From positions 32,099,828 through 32,159,827 of the forward strand of contig NC_079876.1 in assembly GCF_029227915.1 (NCBI RefSeq): a stretch of 60,000 bases of DNA, given 5' to 3'. Below, in pieces: positions 7,242-16,972 of the stretch. Below the pieces are notes generated by a model. That model saw nothing but the letters and a program-made list of their open reading frames with translations. It was not told the DNA's origin and searched no databases. The number at the start of each line of letters is the position of its first letter. Position 1 is the first letter of the stretch. This DNA is from Hydractinia symbiolongicarpus. Taxonomy: Eukaryota; Cnidaria; Hydrozoa; Anthoathecata; Hydractiniidae. Position numbers and translations under genes: made by a program.

Positions 7242-7338
7242 CACATTCGCACCACTAAGTAATTTAGATGTCATGCTTTTTCTGACAATTTGAACTAGCT
7301 CTGTCTTTCTGTTCGTGTCAAAAACACCTTTTTGCGTC

Positions 7339-7420
7339 CGCTGCGAGTAGGATTCAAACCTACGCGGGAAGATCCCATTTGATTTCTAGTCAAACGCCTT
7401 AACCACTCGGTCATCGCAGC
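7339..7420 (-). tRNA. tRNA-Ser (AGA), weakened
   Basis: Unit 7. C56 to T (loses the G19-C56 contact and a B-box base) and G10 to A. Confidence 0.75.
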
Positions 7421-7478
7421 CTGACAAACCGCTGGCCATTGCCACAAGGCCGACCAGAAAGCACAACATTACTGCTAA

Positions 7479-7551
7479 CGGCACTGCCCGGATTTGAACC
7501 GGGGATCTCCTGTTTACTAGACAGGCGCTTTAACCGCTAAGCCACAGCGCC
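7479..7551 (-). tRNA. tRNA-Thr (AGT)
   Basis: Unit 7. The discriminator is G in place of T; the body is consensus. Confidence 0.88.
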
Positions 7552-7667
7552 TGCCTGTTGGGAGATTTTGAAAATCTCAATATTACACGTCTGAAATGCC
7601 GTTAAGGCTACTAACACACCGGGACGTGATACACTGTCACTCGGAAATTTTGGAAATGAGTAGTAAC

Positions 7668-7738
7668 GCATTGGTGGTTCAGTGGTAGAATTCTCGCCTG
7701 CCACGCGGGAGACCGGGGTTCGATTCCCCGCCAATGCA
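7668..7738 (+). tRNA. tRNA-Gly (GCC)
   Basis: Unit 7, consensus copy. Confidence 0.95.
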
Positions 7739-7875
7739 TCGTGTTTTACCTACACCAGAAAATACCCTCCGTAAAGAAGAAAGGAAGGAAAATAAATAAA
7801 AAAACATAGCTGAGGAAAAGTGCTACGGCTGCTTGCATTCACCACCTCAAACCGCCCTGCTGGGCAGTGATAAAA

Positions 7876-7892
7876 TGCCGAGACCCGGAATT

Positions 7893-7943
<51 letters not shown>

Positions 7944-7948
7944 TCGGC
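7876..7948 (-). tRNA. tRNA-Phe (GAA)
   Basis: Unit 7. T-stem pair 53-61 becomes a G·T wobble. Confidence 0.93.
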
Positions 7949-8028
7949 CATGATCAATTCTATCACATGGCAAAGGTCTGTACGTTGTGATAGACACTTG
8001 ACCAGATCAAAAAGAATGTTTGAAGATT

Positions 8029-8110
8029 CGCTGCGAGTAGGGTTCGAACCTACGCGGGAAGATCGCATTAGATTTCAAGTCTAACGCCTTAACCACTCGG
8101 CCATCGCAGC
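8029..8110 (-). tRNA. tRNA-Ser (TGA)
   Basis: Unit 7. One variable-arm mismatch (GATCGC on the plus strand), shared with unit 14. Confidence 0.9.
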
Positions 8111-8184
8111 AGAAATTGCTGGGTAACCAGAATAATTCACCAGCTCACCACTCAGGTGCCGAAGAGGACAAAAAGCCAACTAGT

Positions 8185-8256
8185 AGGGGACACCCGGGTT
8201 TGAACCAGGGACCTCTTTATCTGCAGTCGAATGCTCTACCACTGAGCTATATCCCC
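8185..8256 (-). tRNA. tRNA-Cys (GCA), weakened
   Basis: Unit 8. Two adjacent mismatches in the anticodon stem (positions 40-41 are AA). Confidence 0.78.
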
Positions 8257-8332
8257 AGCCAAGGACGGAATCCATGCACAGGGTATATAACATCAACGCG
8301 TGAGAGAGCAACTTAACTTAAAAAATGTACAC

Positions 8333-8404
8333 TTCCCGCACCGGGAATCGAACCCGGGCCGCCTGGGTGAAAACCAGAAATCCTAACCACTAGACCATGC
8401 GGGA
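8333..8404 (-). tRNA. tRNA-Glu (TTC)
   Basis: Unit 8, consensus copy. Confidence 0.95.
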
Positions 8405-8501
8405 CACATTCGCACCACTAAGTAATTTAGATGTCATGCTTTTTCTGACAATTTGAACTAGCTCTGTCTTTCTGTTCGTGTCAAAAACACCTTCTTGCGT
8501 C

Positions 8502-8583
8502 CGCTGCGAGTAGGATTCGAACCTACGCGGGAAGATCCCATTTGATTTCTAGTCAAACGCCTTAACCACTCAGCCATCGCAGC
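8502..8583 (-). tRNA. tRNA-Ser (AGA)
   Basis: Unit 8. D-stem C12 to T, a wobble. Confidence 0.92.
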
Positions 8584-8641
8584 CTGACAAACCACTGGCC
8601 ATTGCCACAAGGCCGACCAGAAAGCACAACACTACTGCTAC

Positions 8642-8714
8642 AGGCACTGCCCGGATTTGAACCGGGGATCTCCTGTTTACTAGACAGGCGCTTTAACCGC
8701 TAAGCCACAGCGCC
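8642..8714 (-). tRNA. tRNA-Thr (AGT)
   Basis: Unit 8, consensus copy. Confidence 0.95.
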
Positions 8715-8830
8715 TGCCTGTTGGGAGATTTTGAAAATCTCAATATCACACCTCTGAAATGCCGTTAAGGCTACTAACACACCGGGACGTGATACACTGT
8801 CACTCGGAAATTTTGAAAATGAGTAGTAAC

Positions 8831-8901
8831 GCATTGGTGGTTCAGTGGTAGAATTCTCGCCTGCCACGCGGGAGACCGGGGTTCGATTCCCCGCCAATGC
8901 A
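8831..8901 (+). tRNA. tRNA-Gly (GCC)
   Basis: Unit 8, consensus copy. Confidence 0.95.
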
Positions 8902-9038
8902 TCGTGTTTTACCTACACCAGAAAATACCCTCCGTAAAAAAGAAAGGAAGGAAAATAAATAAAAAAATATAGCTGAGGAAAAGTGCTACGGCTGCTTGCA
9001 TTCACCACCTCAAACCGCCCTGCTGGGCAGTGATAAAA

Positions 9039-9055
9039 TGCCGAGACCCGGGATT

Positions 9056-9106
<51 letters not shown>

Positions 9107-9111
9107 TCGGC
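9039..9111 (-). tRNA. tRNA-Phe (GAA)
   Basis: Unit 8, consensus copy. Confidence 0.95.
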
Positions 9112-9191
9112 CATGATCAATTCAATCACATGGCAAAGGTCTGTACGTTGTGATAGACACTTTACCAGATCAAAAAGAATGTTTGAAGATT

Positions 9192-9273
9192 CGCTGCGAG
9201 TAGGGTTCGAACCTACGCGGGAAGATCCCATTAGATTTCAAGTCTAACGCCTTAACCACTCGGCCATCGCAGC
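9192..9273 (-). tRNA. tRNA-Ser (TGA)
   Basis: Unit 8, consensus copy with the normal G73. Confidence 0.95.
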
Positions 9274-9347
9274 AGAAATTGCTGGGTAACCAGAATAATT
9301 CACCAGCTCACCACTCAGGTGCCGAAGAGGACAAAAAGCCAACTAGT

Positions 9348-9419
9348 AGGGGACACCCGGGTTTGAACCAGGGACCTCTCGATCTGCAGTCGAATGCTCT
9401 ACCACTGAGCTATATCCCC
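9348..9419 (-). tRNA. tRNA-Cys (GCA)
   Basis: Unit 9, consensus copy. Confidence 0.95.
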
Positions 9420-9495
9420 AGCCAAGGACGGAATCCACGCACAGGGTATATAACATCAACGCGTGAGAGAGCAACTTAACTTAAAAAATGTACAC

Positions 9496-9567
9496 TTCCC
9501 GCACCGGGAATCGAACCCGGGCCGCCTGGGTGAAAACCAGAAATCCTAACCACTAGACCATGCGGGA
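9496..9567 (-). tRNA. tRNA-Glu (TTC)
   Basis: Unit 9, consensus copy. Confidence 0.95.
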
Positions 9568-9664
9568 CACATTCGCACCACTAAGTAATTTAGATGTCAT
9601 GCTTTTTCTGACAATTTGAACTAGCTCTGTCTTTCTGTTCGTGTCAAAAACACCTTTTTGCGTC

Positions 9665-9746
9665 CGCTGCGAGTAGGATTCGAACCTACGCGGGAAGATC
9701 CCATTTGAATTCTAGTCAAACGCCTTAACCACTCGGCCATCGCAGC
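9665..9746 (-). tRNA. tRNA-Ser (AGA)
   Basis: Unit 9. Loop position 38 is T; shared with units 17, 20, 22 and 25. Confidence 0.92.
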
Positions 9747-9804
9747 CTGACAAACCGCTGGCCATTGCCACAAGGCCGACCAGAAAGCACAACATTACTG
9801 CTAA

Positions 9805-9877
9805 AGGCACTGCCCGGATTTGAACCGGGGATCTCCTGTTTACTAGACAGGCGCTTTAACCGCTAAGCCACAGCGCC
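9805..9877 (-). tRNA. tRNA-Thr (AGT)
   Basis: Unit 9, consensus copy. Confidence 0.95.
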
Positions 9878-9994
9878 TGCCTGTTGGGAGATTTTGAAAA
9901 TCTCAATATCACACGTCTGAAATGCCGTTAAGGCTACTAACACACCCTTGACGTGATACACTGTCACTCGGAAATTTTGGAAATGAGTAGTAAC

Positions 9995-10065
9995 GCATTG
10001 GTTGTTCAGTGGTAGAATTCTCGCCTGCCACGCGGGAGACCGGGGTTCGATTCCCCGCCAATGCA
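9995..10065 (+). tRNA. tRNA-Gly (GCC)
   Basis: Unit 9. G9 to T beside the A box; shared with units 17 and 22, together with the CTTGACG flank. Confidence 0.92.
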
Positions 10066-10202
10066 TCGTGTTTTACCTACACCAGAAAATACCCTCCGTA
10101 AAAAAGAAAGGAAGGAAAATAAATAAAAAAACATAGCTGAGGAAAAGTGCTACGGCTGCTTGCATTCACCACCTCAAACCGCCCTGCTGGGCAGTGATAA
10201 AA

Positions 10203-10219
10203 TGCCGAGACCCGGGATT

Positions 10220-10270
<51 letters not shown>

Positions 10271-10275
10271 TCGGC
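10203..10275 (-). tRNA. tRNA-Phe (GAA)
   Basis: Unit 9, consensus copy. Confidence 0.95.
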
Positions 10276-10355
10276 CATGATCAATTCTATCACATGCCAA
10301 AGGTCTGTACGATGTGATAGACACTTGACCAGATCAAAAAGAATGTTTGAAGATT

Positions 10356-10437
10356 CGCTGCGAGTAGGGTTCGAACCTACGCGGGAAGATCCCATTAGAT
10401 TTCAAGTCTAACGCCTTAACCACTCGGCCATCGCAGC
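10356..10437 (-). tRNA. tRNA-Ser (TGA)
   Basis: Unit 9, consensus copy. Confidence 0.95.
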
Positions 10438-10511
10438 AGAAATTGCTGGGTAACCAGAATAATTCACCAGCTCACCACTCAGGTGCCGAAGAGGACAAAA
10501 AGCCAACTAGT

Positions 10512-10583
10512 AGGGGACACCCGGGTTTGAACCAGGGACCTCTCGATCTGCAGTCGAATGCTCTACCACTGAGCTATATCCCC
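10512..10583 (-). tRNA. tRNA-Cys (GCA)
   Basis: Unit 10, consensus copy. Confidence 0.95.
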
Positions 10584-10659
10584 AGCCAAGGACGGAATCC
10601 ACGCACAGGGTATATAACATCAACGCGTGAGAGAGCAACTTAACTTAAAAAATGTACAC

Positions 10660-10731
10660 TTCCCGCACCGGGAATCGAACCCGGGCCGCCTGGGTGAAAA
10701 CCAGAAATCCTAACCACTAGACCATGCGGGA
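10660..10731 (-). tRNA. tRNA-Glu (TTC)
   Basis: Unit 10, consensus copy. Confidence 0.95.
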
Positions 10732-10828
10732 CACATTCGCACCACTAAGTAATTTAGATGTCATGCTTTTTCTGACAATTTGAACTAGCTCTGTCTTTCT
10801 GTTCGTGTCAAAAACACCTTTTTGCGTC

Positions 10829-10910
10829 CGCTGCGAGTAGGATTCGAACCTACGCGGGAAGATCCCATTTGATTTCTAGTCAAACGCCTTAACCACTCGG
10901 CCATCGCAGC
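10829..10910 (-). tRNA. tRNA-Ser (AGA)
   Basis: Unit 10, consensus copy. Confidence 0.95.
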
Positions 10911-10968
10911 CTGACAAACCGCTGGCCATTGCCACAAGGCCGACCAGAAAGCACAACATTACTGCTAA

Positions 10969-11041
10969 AGGCACTGCCCGGATTTGAACCGGGGATCTCC
11001 TGTTTACTAGACAGGCGCTTTAACCGCTAAGCCACAGCGCC
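10969..11041 (-). tRNA. tRNA-Thr (AGT)
   Basis: Unit 10, consensus copy. Confidence 0.95.
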
Positions 11042-11157
11042 TGCCTGTTGGGAGATTTTGAAAATCTCAATATCACACGTCTGAAATGCCGTTAAGGCTA
11101 CTAACACACCGGGACGTGACACACTGTCACTCGGAAGTTTTGGAAATGAGTAGTAAC

Positions 11158-11228
11158 GCATTGGTGGTTCAGTGGTAGAATTCTCGCCTGCCACGCGGGA
11201 GACCGGGGTTCGATTCCCCGCCAATGCA
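11158..11228 (+). tRNA. tRNA-Gly (GCC)
   Basis: Unit 10, consensus copy. Confidence 0.95.
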
Positions 11229-11365
11229 TCGTGTTTTACCTACACCAGAAAATACCCTCCGTAAAAAAGAAAGAAAGGAAAATAAATAAAAAAACATAGC
11301 TGAGGAAAAGTGCTACGGCTGCTTGCATTCACCACCTCAAACCGCCCTGCTGGGCAGTGATAAAA

Positions 11366-11382
11366 TGCCGAGACCCGGGATT

Positions 11383-11433
<51 letters not shown>

Positions 11434-11438
11434 TCGGA
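11366..11438 (-). tRNA. tRNA-Phe (GAA)
   Basis: Unit 10. First base G1 to T, unpaired from C72. Confidence 0.87.
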
Positions 11439-11518
11439 CATGATCAATTCTATCACATGGCAAAGGTCTGTACGTTGTGATAGACACTTGACCAGATCAA
11501 AAAGAATGTTTGAAGATT

Positions 11519-11600
11519 CGCTGCGAGTAGGGTTCGAACCTACGCTGGAAGATCCCATTAGATTTCAAGTCTAACGCCTTAACCACTCGGCCATCGCAGC
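11519..11600 (-). tRNA. tRNA-Ser (TGA)
   Basis: Unit 10. One base changed at the foot of the variable arm. Confidence 0.92.
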
Positions 11601-11674
11601 AGAAATTGCTGGGTAACCAGAATAATTCACCAGCTCACCACTCAGGTGCCGAAGAGGACAAAAAGCCAACTAGT

Positions 11675-11746
11675 AGGGGACACCCGGGTTTGAACCAGGG
11701 ACCTCTCGATCTGCAGTCGAATGCTCTACCACTGAGCTATATCCCC
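11675..11746 (-). tRNA. tRNA-Cys (GCA)
   Basis: Unit 11, consensus copy. Confidence 0.95.
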
Positions 11747-11822
11747 AGCTAAGGACGGAATCCACGCACAGGGTATATAACATCAACGCGTGAGAGAGCA
11801 ACTTAACTTAAAAAATGTACAC

Positions 11823-11894
11823 TTCCCGCACCGGGAATCGAACCCGGGCCGCCTGGGTGAAAACCAGAAATCCTAACCACTAGACCATGCGGGA
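11823..11894 (-). tRNA. tRNA-Glu (TTC)
   Basis: Unit 11, consensus copy. Confidence 0.95.
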
Positions 11895-11991
11895 CACATT
11901 CGCACCACTAAGTAATTTAGATGTCATGCTTTTTCTGACAATTTGAACTAGCTCTGTCTTTCTGTTCGTGTCAAAAACACCTTTTTGCGTC

Positions 11992-12073
11992 CGCTGCGAG
12001 TAGGATTCGAACCTACGCGGGAAGATCCCATTTGATTTCTAGTCAAACGCCTTAACCACTCGGCCATCGCAGC
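11992..12073 (-). tRNA. tRNA-Ser (AGA)
   Basis: Unit 11, consensus copy. Confidence 0.95.
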
Positions 12074-12131
12074 CTGACAAACCGCTGGCCATTGCCACAA
12101 GGCCGACCAGAAAGCACAACATTACTGCTAA

Positions 12132-12204
12132 AGGCACTGCCCGGATATGAACCGGGGATCTCCTGTTTACTAGACAGGCGCTTTAACCGCTAAGCCACAG
12201 CGCC
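12132..12204 (-). tRNA. tRNA-Thr (AGT), A58 to T
   Basis: Unit 11. T-loop A58 to T. Confidence 0.85.
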
Positions 12205-12320
12205 TGCCTGTTGGGAGATTTTGAAAATCTCAATATCACACGTCTGAAATGCCGTTAAGGCTACTAACACACCGGGACGTGATACACTGTCACTCGGAAA
12301 TTTTGGAAATGAGTAGTAAC

Positions 12321-12391
12321 GCATTGGTGGTTCAGTGGTAGAATTCTCGCCTGCCACGCGGGAGACCGGGGTTCGATTCCCCGCCAATGCA
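12321..12391 (+). tRNA. tRNA-Gly (GCC)
   Basis: Unit 11, consensus copy. Confidence 0.95.
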
Positions 12392-12528
12392 TCGTGTTTT
12401 ACCTACACCAGAAAATACCCTCCGTAAAAAAGAAAGGAAGGAAAATAAATAAAAAAACATAGCTGAGGAAAAGTGCTACGGCTGCTTGCATTCACCACCT
12501 CAAACCGCCCTGCTGGGCAGTGATAAAA

Positions 12529-12545
12529 TGCCGAGACCCGGGATT

Positions 12546-12596
<51 letters not shown>

Positions 12597-12601
12597 TCGG
12601 C
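12529..12601 (-). tRNA. tRNA-Phe (GAA)
   Basis: Unit 11, consensus copy. Confidence 0.95.
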
Positions 12602-12681
12602 CATGATCAATTCTATCACATGGCAAAGGTCTGTACGTTGTGATAGACACTTGACCAGATCAAAAAGAATGTTTGAAGATT

Positions 12682-12763
12682 CGCTGCGAGTAGGGTTCGA
12701 ACCTACGCGGGAAGATCCCATTAGATTTCAAGTCTAACGCCTTAACCACTCGGCCATCGCAGC
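12682..12763 (-). tRNA. tRNA-Ser (TGA)
   Basis: Unit 11, consensus copy. Confidence 0.95.
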
Positions 12764-12837
12764 AGAAGTTGCTGGGTAACCAGAATAATTCACCAGCTCA
12801 CCACTCAGGTGCCGAAGAGGACAAAAAGCCAACTAGT

Positions 12838-12909
12838 AGGGGACACCCGGGTTTGAACCAGGGACCTCTCGATCTGCAGTCGAATGCTCTACCACTGAGC
12901 TATATCCCC
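12838..12909 (-). tRNA. tRNA-Cys (GCA)
   Basis: Unit 12, consensus copy. Confidence 0.95.
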
Positions 12910-12985
12910 AGCCAAGGACGGAATCCACGCACAGGGTATATAACATCAACGCGTGAGAGAGCAACTTAACTTAAAAAATGTACAC

Positions 12986-13057
12986 TTCCCGCACCGGGAA
13001 TCGAACCCGGGCCGCCTGGGTGAAAACCAGAAATCCTAACCACTAGACCATACGGCA
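12986..13057 (-). tRNA. tRNA-Glu (TTC)
   Basis: Unit 12. Two acceptor changes: C2 to G (mismatch) and C6 to T (wobble). Confidence 0.85.
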
Positions 13058-13154
13058 CACATTCGCACCACTAAGTAATTTAGATTTCATGCTTTTTCTG
13101 ACAATTTGAACTAGCTCTGTCTTTCTCTTCGTGTCAAAAGCACCTTTTTGCGTC

Positions 13155-13236
13155 CGCTGCGAGTAGGATTCGAACCTACGCGGGAAGATCCCATTTGATT
13201 TCTAGTCAAACGCCTTAACCACTCGGCCATCGCAGC
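13155..13236 (-). tRNA. tRNA-Ser (AGA)
   Basis: Unit 12, consensus copy; its stop is T4. Confidence 0.95.
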
Positions 13237-13294
13237 CTGACAAACCGCTGGCCATTGCCACAAGGCCGACCAGAAAGCACAACATTACTGCTAA

Positions 13295-13367
13295 AGGCAC
13301 TGCCCGGATTTGAACCGGGGATCTCCTGTTTACTAGACAGGCGCTTTAACCGCTAAGCCACAGCGCC
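13295..13367 (-). tRNA. tRNA-Thr (AGT)
   Basis: Unit 12, consensus copy. Confidence 0.95.
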
Positions 13368-13483
13368 TGCCTGTTGGGAGATTTTGAAAATCTCAATATC
13401 ACACGTCTGAAATGCCGTTAAGGCTACTAACACACCGGGACGTGATACACTGTCACTCGGAAATTTTGGAAATGAGTAGTAAC

Positions 13484-13554
13484 GCATTAGTGGTTCAGTG
13501 GTAGAATTCTCGCCTGCCACGCGGGAGACCGGGGTTCGATTCCCCGCCAATGCA
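13484..13554 (+). tRNA. tRNA-Gly (GCC)
   Basis: Unit 12. G6 to A, an A·C mismatch in the acceptor stem. Confidence 0.88.
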
Positions 13555-13691
13555 TCGTGTTTTACCTACACCAGAAAATACCCTCCGTAAAAAAGAAAGG
13601 AAGGAAAATAAATAAAAAAACATAGCTGAGGAAAAGTGCTACGGCTGCTTGCATTCACCACCTCAAACCGCCCTGCTGGGCAGTGATAAAC

Positions 13692-13708
13692 TGCCGAGAC
13701 CCGGGATT

Positions 13709-13759
<51 letters not shown>

Positions 13760-13764
13760 TCGGC
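13692..13764 (-). tRNA. tRNA-Phe (GAA)
   Basis: Unit 12, consensus body, but the T4 stop is broken to T3, so a longer 3' trailer is expected. Confidence 0.93.
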
Positions 13765-13844
13765 CATGATCAATTCTATCACATGGCAAAGGTCTGTACG
13801 TTGTGATAGACACTTGACCAGATCAAAAAGAATGTTTGAAGATT

Positions 13845-13926
13845 CGCTGCGAGTAGGGTTCGAACCTACGCGGGAAGATCCCATTAGATTTCAAGTCTAA
13901 CGCCTTAACCACTCGGCCATCGCAGC
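13845..13926 (-). tRNA. tRNA-Ser (TGA)
   Basis: Unit 12, consensus copy. Confidence 0.95.
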
Positions 13927-14000
13927 AGAAATTGCTGGGTAACCAGAATAATTCACCAGCTCACCACTCAGGTGCCGAAGAGGACAAAAAGCCAACTAGT

Positions 14001-14072
14001 AGGGGACACCCGGGTTTGAACCAGGGACCTCTCGATCTGCAGTCAAATGCTCTACCACTGAGCTATATCCCC
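14001..14072 (-). tRNA. tRNA-Cys (GCA)
   Basis: Unit 13. Anticodon-stem T·G wobble, as in unit 6. Confidence 0.93.
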
Positions 14073-14148
14073 AGCCAAGGACGGAATCCACGCACAGGGT
14101 ATATAACATCAACGCGTGAGAGAGCAACTTAACTTAAAAAATGTACAC

Positions 14149-14220
14149 TTCCCGCGCCGGGAATCGAACCCGGGCCGCCTGGGTGAAAACCAGAAATCCT
14201 AACCACTAGACCATGCGGGA
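14149..14220 (-). tRNA. tRNA-Glu (TTC)
   Basis: Unit 13. T66 to C, an A·C mismatch at the inner acceptor pair. Confidence 0.88.
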
Positions 14221-14317
14221 CACATTCGCACCACTAAGTAATTTAGATGTCATGCTTTTTCTGACAATTTGAACTAGCTCTGTCTTTCTGTTCGTGTCAA
14301 AAACACCTTTGTGCGTC

Positions 14318-14399
14318 CGCTGCGAGTAGGATTCGAACCTACGCGGGAAGATTCCATTTGATTTCTAGTCAAACGCCTTAACCACTCGGCCATCGCAGC
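14318..14399 (-). tRNA. tRNA-Ser (AGA)
   Basis: Unit 13. One variable-arm G to A. Confidence 0.92.
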
Positions 14400-14457
14400 C
14401 TGACAAACCGCTGGCCATTGCCACAAGGCCGACCAGAAAGCACAACATTACTGCTAA

Positions 14458-14530
14458 AGGCACTGCCCGGATATGAACCGGGGATCTCCTGTTTACTAGA
14501 CAGGCGCTTTAACCGCTAAGCCACAGCGCC
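14458..14530 (-). tRNA. tRNA-Thr (AGT), A58 to T
   Basis: Unit 13. T-loop A58 to T. Confidence 0.85.
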
Positions 14531-14646
14531 TGCCTGTTGGGAGATTTTGAAAATCTCAATATCACACGTCTGAAATGCCGTTAAGGCTACTAACACACCG
14601 GGACGTGATACACTGTCACTCGGAAATTTTGGAAATGAGTAGTAAC

Positions 14647-14717
14647 GCATTGGTGGTTCAGTGGTAGAATTCTCGCCTGCCACGCGGGAGACCGGGGTTC
14701 GATTCCCCGCCAATGCA
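14647..14717 (+). tRNA. tRNA-Gly (GCC)
   Basis: Unit 13, consensus copy. Confidence 0.95.
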
Positions 14718-14854
14718 TCGTGTTTTACCTACACCAGAAAATACCCTCCGTAAAAAAGAAAGGAAGGAAAATAAATAAAAAAACATAGCTGAGGAAAAGT
14801 GCTACGGCTGCTTGCATTCACCACCTCAAACCGCCCTGCTGGGCAGTGATAAAA

Positions 14855-14871
14855 TGCCGAGACCCGGGATT

Positions 14872-14922
<51 letters not shown>

Positions 14923-14927
14923 TCGGC
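14855..14927 (-). tRNA. tRNA-Phe (GAA)
   Basis: Unit 13, consensus copy. Confidence 0.95.
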
Positions 14928-15007
14928 CATGATCAATGCTATCACATGGCAAAGGTCTGTACGTTGTGATAGACACTTGACCAGATCAAAAAGAATGTTT
15001 GAAGATA

Positions 15008-15089
15008 CGCTGCGAGTAGGGTTCGAACCTACGCGGGAAGATCCCATTAGATTTCAAGTCTAACGCCTTAACCACTCGGCCATCGCAGC
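15008..15089 (-). tRNA. tRNA-Ser (TGA)
   Basis: Unit 13, consensus copy. Confidence 0.95.
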
Positions 15090-15163
15090 AGAAATTGCTG
15101 GGTAACCAGAATAATTCACCAGCTCACCACTCAGGTGCCGAAGAGGACAAAAAGCCAACTAGT

Positions 15164-15235
15164 AGGGGACACCCGGGTTTGAACCAGGGACCTCTCGATC
15201 TGCAGTCGAATGCTCTACCACTGAGCTATATCCCC
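15164..15235 (-). tRNA. tRNA-Cys (GCA)
   Basis: Unit 14, consensus copy. Confidence 0.95.
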
Positions 15236-15311
15236 AGCCAAGGACGGAATCCACGCACAGGGTATATAACATCAACGCGTGAGAGAGCAACTTAACTTAA
15301 AAAATGTACAC

Positions 15312-15383
15312 TTCCCGCACCGGGAATCGAACCTGGGCCGCCTGGGTGAAAACCAGAAATCTTAACCACTAGACCATGCGGGG
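15312..15383 (-). tRNA. tRNA-Glu (TTC), weakened
   Basis: Unit 14. T1 to C (mismatch with A72), G22 to A in the D arm and a T-stem A·C mismatch. Confidence 0.75.
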
Positions 15384-15480
15384 CACATTCGCACCACTAA
15401 GTAATTTAGATGTCATGCTTTTTCTGACAATTTAAACTAGCTCTGTCTTTCTGTTCGTGTCAAAAACACCTTTTTGCGTC

Positions 15481-15562
15481 CGCTGCGAGTAGGATTCGAA
15501 CCTACGCGGGAAGATCCCATTTGATTTCTAGTCAAACGCCTTAACCACTCGGTCATCGCAGC
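15481..15562 (-). tRNA. tRNA-Ser (AGA)
   Basis: Unit 14. G10 to A, as in unit 7, but with normal C56. Confidence 0.88.
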
Positions 15563-15620
15563 CTGACAAACCGCTGGCCATTGCCACAAGGCCGACCAGA
15601 AAGCACAACATTACTGCTAA

Positions 15621-15693
15621 AGGCACTGCCCGGATTTGAACCGGGGATCTCCTGTTTACTAGACAGGCGCTTTAACCGCTCAGCCACAGCGCC
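15621..15693 (-). tRNA. tRNA-Thr (AGT)
   Basis: Unit 14. T13 to G, one D-stem mismatch. Confidence 0.9.
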
Positions 15694-15809
15694 TGCCTGT
15701 TGGGAGATTTTGAAAATCTCAATATTGCACGTCTGAAATGCCGTTAAGGCTACTAACACACCGGGACGTGATACACTGTCACTCAGAAATTTTGGAAATG
15801 AGTAGTAAC

Positions 15810-15880
15810 GCATTGGTGGTTCAGTGGTAGAATTCTCGCCTGCCACGCGGGAGACCGGGGTTCGATTCCCCGCCAATGCA
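15810..15880 (+). tRNA. tRNA-Gly (GCC)
   Basis: Unit 14, consensus copy. Confidence 0.95.
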
Positions 15881-16017
15881 TCGTGTTTTACCTACACCAG
15901 AAAATACCCTCCGTAAAAAAGAAAGGAAGGAAAATAAATAAAAAAACATAGCTGAGGAAAAGTGCTACGGCTGCTTGTATTCACCACCTCAAACTGCCCT
16001 GCTGGGCAGTGATAAAA

Positions 16018-16090
16018 TGCCGAGACCCGGGATTGAACCAGGGACCTTCAGATCTTTAGTCTGACGCTCTCCCAACTGAGCTATCTCGGC
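16018..16090 (-). tRNA. tRNA-Phe with AAA anticodon
   Basis: Unit 14. The loop reads CTAAAGA; G34 has become A. An A34 Phe tRNA is normally avoided; if A34 were changed to inosine it could pair with the Leu codon UUA as well as UUU/UUC. The rest is consensus. Confidence 0.85.
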
Positions 16091-16170
16091 CATGATCAAT
16101 TCTATCACATGGCAAAGGTCTTTACGTTGTGATAGACACTTGACCAGATCAAAAAGAATGTTTGAAGATT

Positions 16171-16252
16171 CGCTGCGAGTAGGGTTCGAACCTACGCGGG
16201 AAGATCGCATTAGATTTCAAGTCTAACGCCTTAACCACTCGGCCATCGCAGC
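16171..16252 (-). tRNA. tRNA-Ser (TGA)
   Basis: Unit 14. Variable-arm mismatch shared with unit 7. Confidence 0.9.
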
Positions 16253-16326
16253 AGAAATTGCTGGGTAACCAGAATAATTCACCAGCTCACCACTCAGGTG
16301 CCGAAGAGGACAAAAAGCCAACTAGT

Positions 16327-16398
16327 AAGGGACACCCGGGTTTGAACCAGGGACCTCTCTATCTGCAGTCGAATGCTCTACCACTGAGCTATATCCCC
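16327..16398 (-). tRNA. tRNA-Cys (GCA)
   Basis: Unit 15. G1·T72 wobble and one anticodon-stem mismatch (position 40 A). Confidence 0.83.
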
Positions 16399-16474
16399 AG
16401 CCAAGGACGGAATCCATGCACAGGGTATATAACATCAACGCGTGAGAGAGCAACTTAACTTAAAAATTGTACAC

Positions 16475-16546
16475 TTCCCGCACCGGGAATCGAACCCGGG
16501 CCGCCTGGGTGAAAACCAGAAATCCTAACCACTAGACCATGCGGGA
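16475..16546 (-). tRNA. tRNA-Glu (TTC)
   Basis: Unit 15, consensus copy; stop is T5. Confidence 0.95.
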
Positions 16547-16643
16547 CACATTCGCACCACTAAGTAATTTAGATGTCATGCTTTTTCTGACAATTTGAAC
16601 TAGCTCTGTCTTTCTGTTCGTGTCAAAAACACCTTTTTGCGTC

Positions 16644-16725
16644 CGCTGCGAGTAGGATTCGAACCTACGCGGGAAGATCCCATTTGATTTCTAGTCAAAC
16701 GCCTTAACCACTCGGCCATCGCAGC
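16644..16725 (-). tRNA. tRNA-Ser (AGA)
   Basis: Unit 15, consensus copy. Confidence 0.95.
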
Positions 16726-16783
16726 CTGACAAACCGCTGGCCATTGCCACAAGGCCGACCAGTAAGCACAACACTACTGCTAA

Positions 16784-16856
16784 AGGCACTGGCCGGATTT
16801 GAACCGGGGATCTCCTGTTTACTAGACAGGCGCTTTAACCGCTAAGCCACAGCGCC
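16784..16856 (-). tRNA. tRNA-Thr (AGT)
   Basis: Unit 15. C49·C65 mismatch in the T stem. Confidence 0.88.
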
Positions 16857-16972
16857 TGCCTGTTGGGAGATTTTGAAAATCTCAATATCACACCTCTGAA
16901 ATGCCGTTAAGGCTACTAACACACCGGGACGTGATACACTGTCACTCGGAAATTTTGAAAATGAGTAGTAAC

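Larger units (their letters stand above)
6953..9278. repeat. Sublineage block, units 7-8
   Basis: Shares with units 14-15 (8,142 bp away, seven monomers) the G10 to A Ser(AGA), the GATCGC variable arm of Ser(TGA), a damaged Cys anticodon stem, the CACCTCTG spacer and the TTTTGAAAATG flank of Gly. Both copies have further private changes, so this duplication is older than that of units 16-25. Confidence 0.8.

Noticed and set aside
15553-15876. 107-codon minus frame in unit 14
   Set aside because: A point change lengthens the usual frame through Thr and Gly; not a gene.
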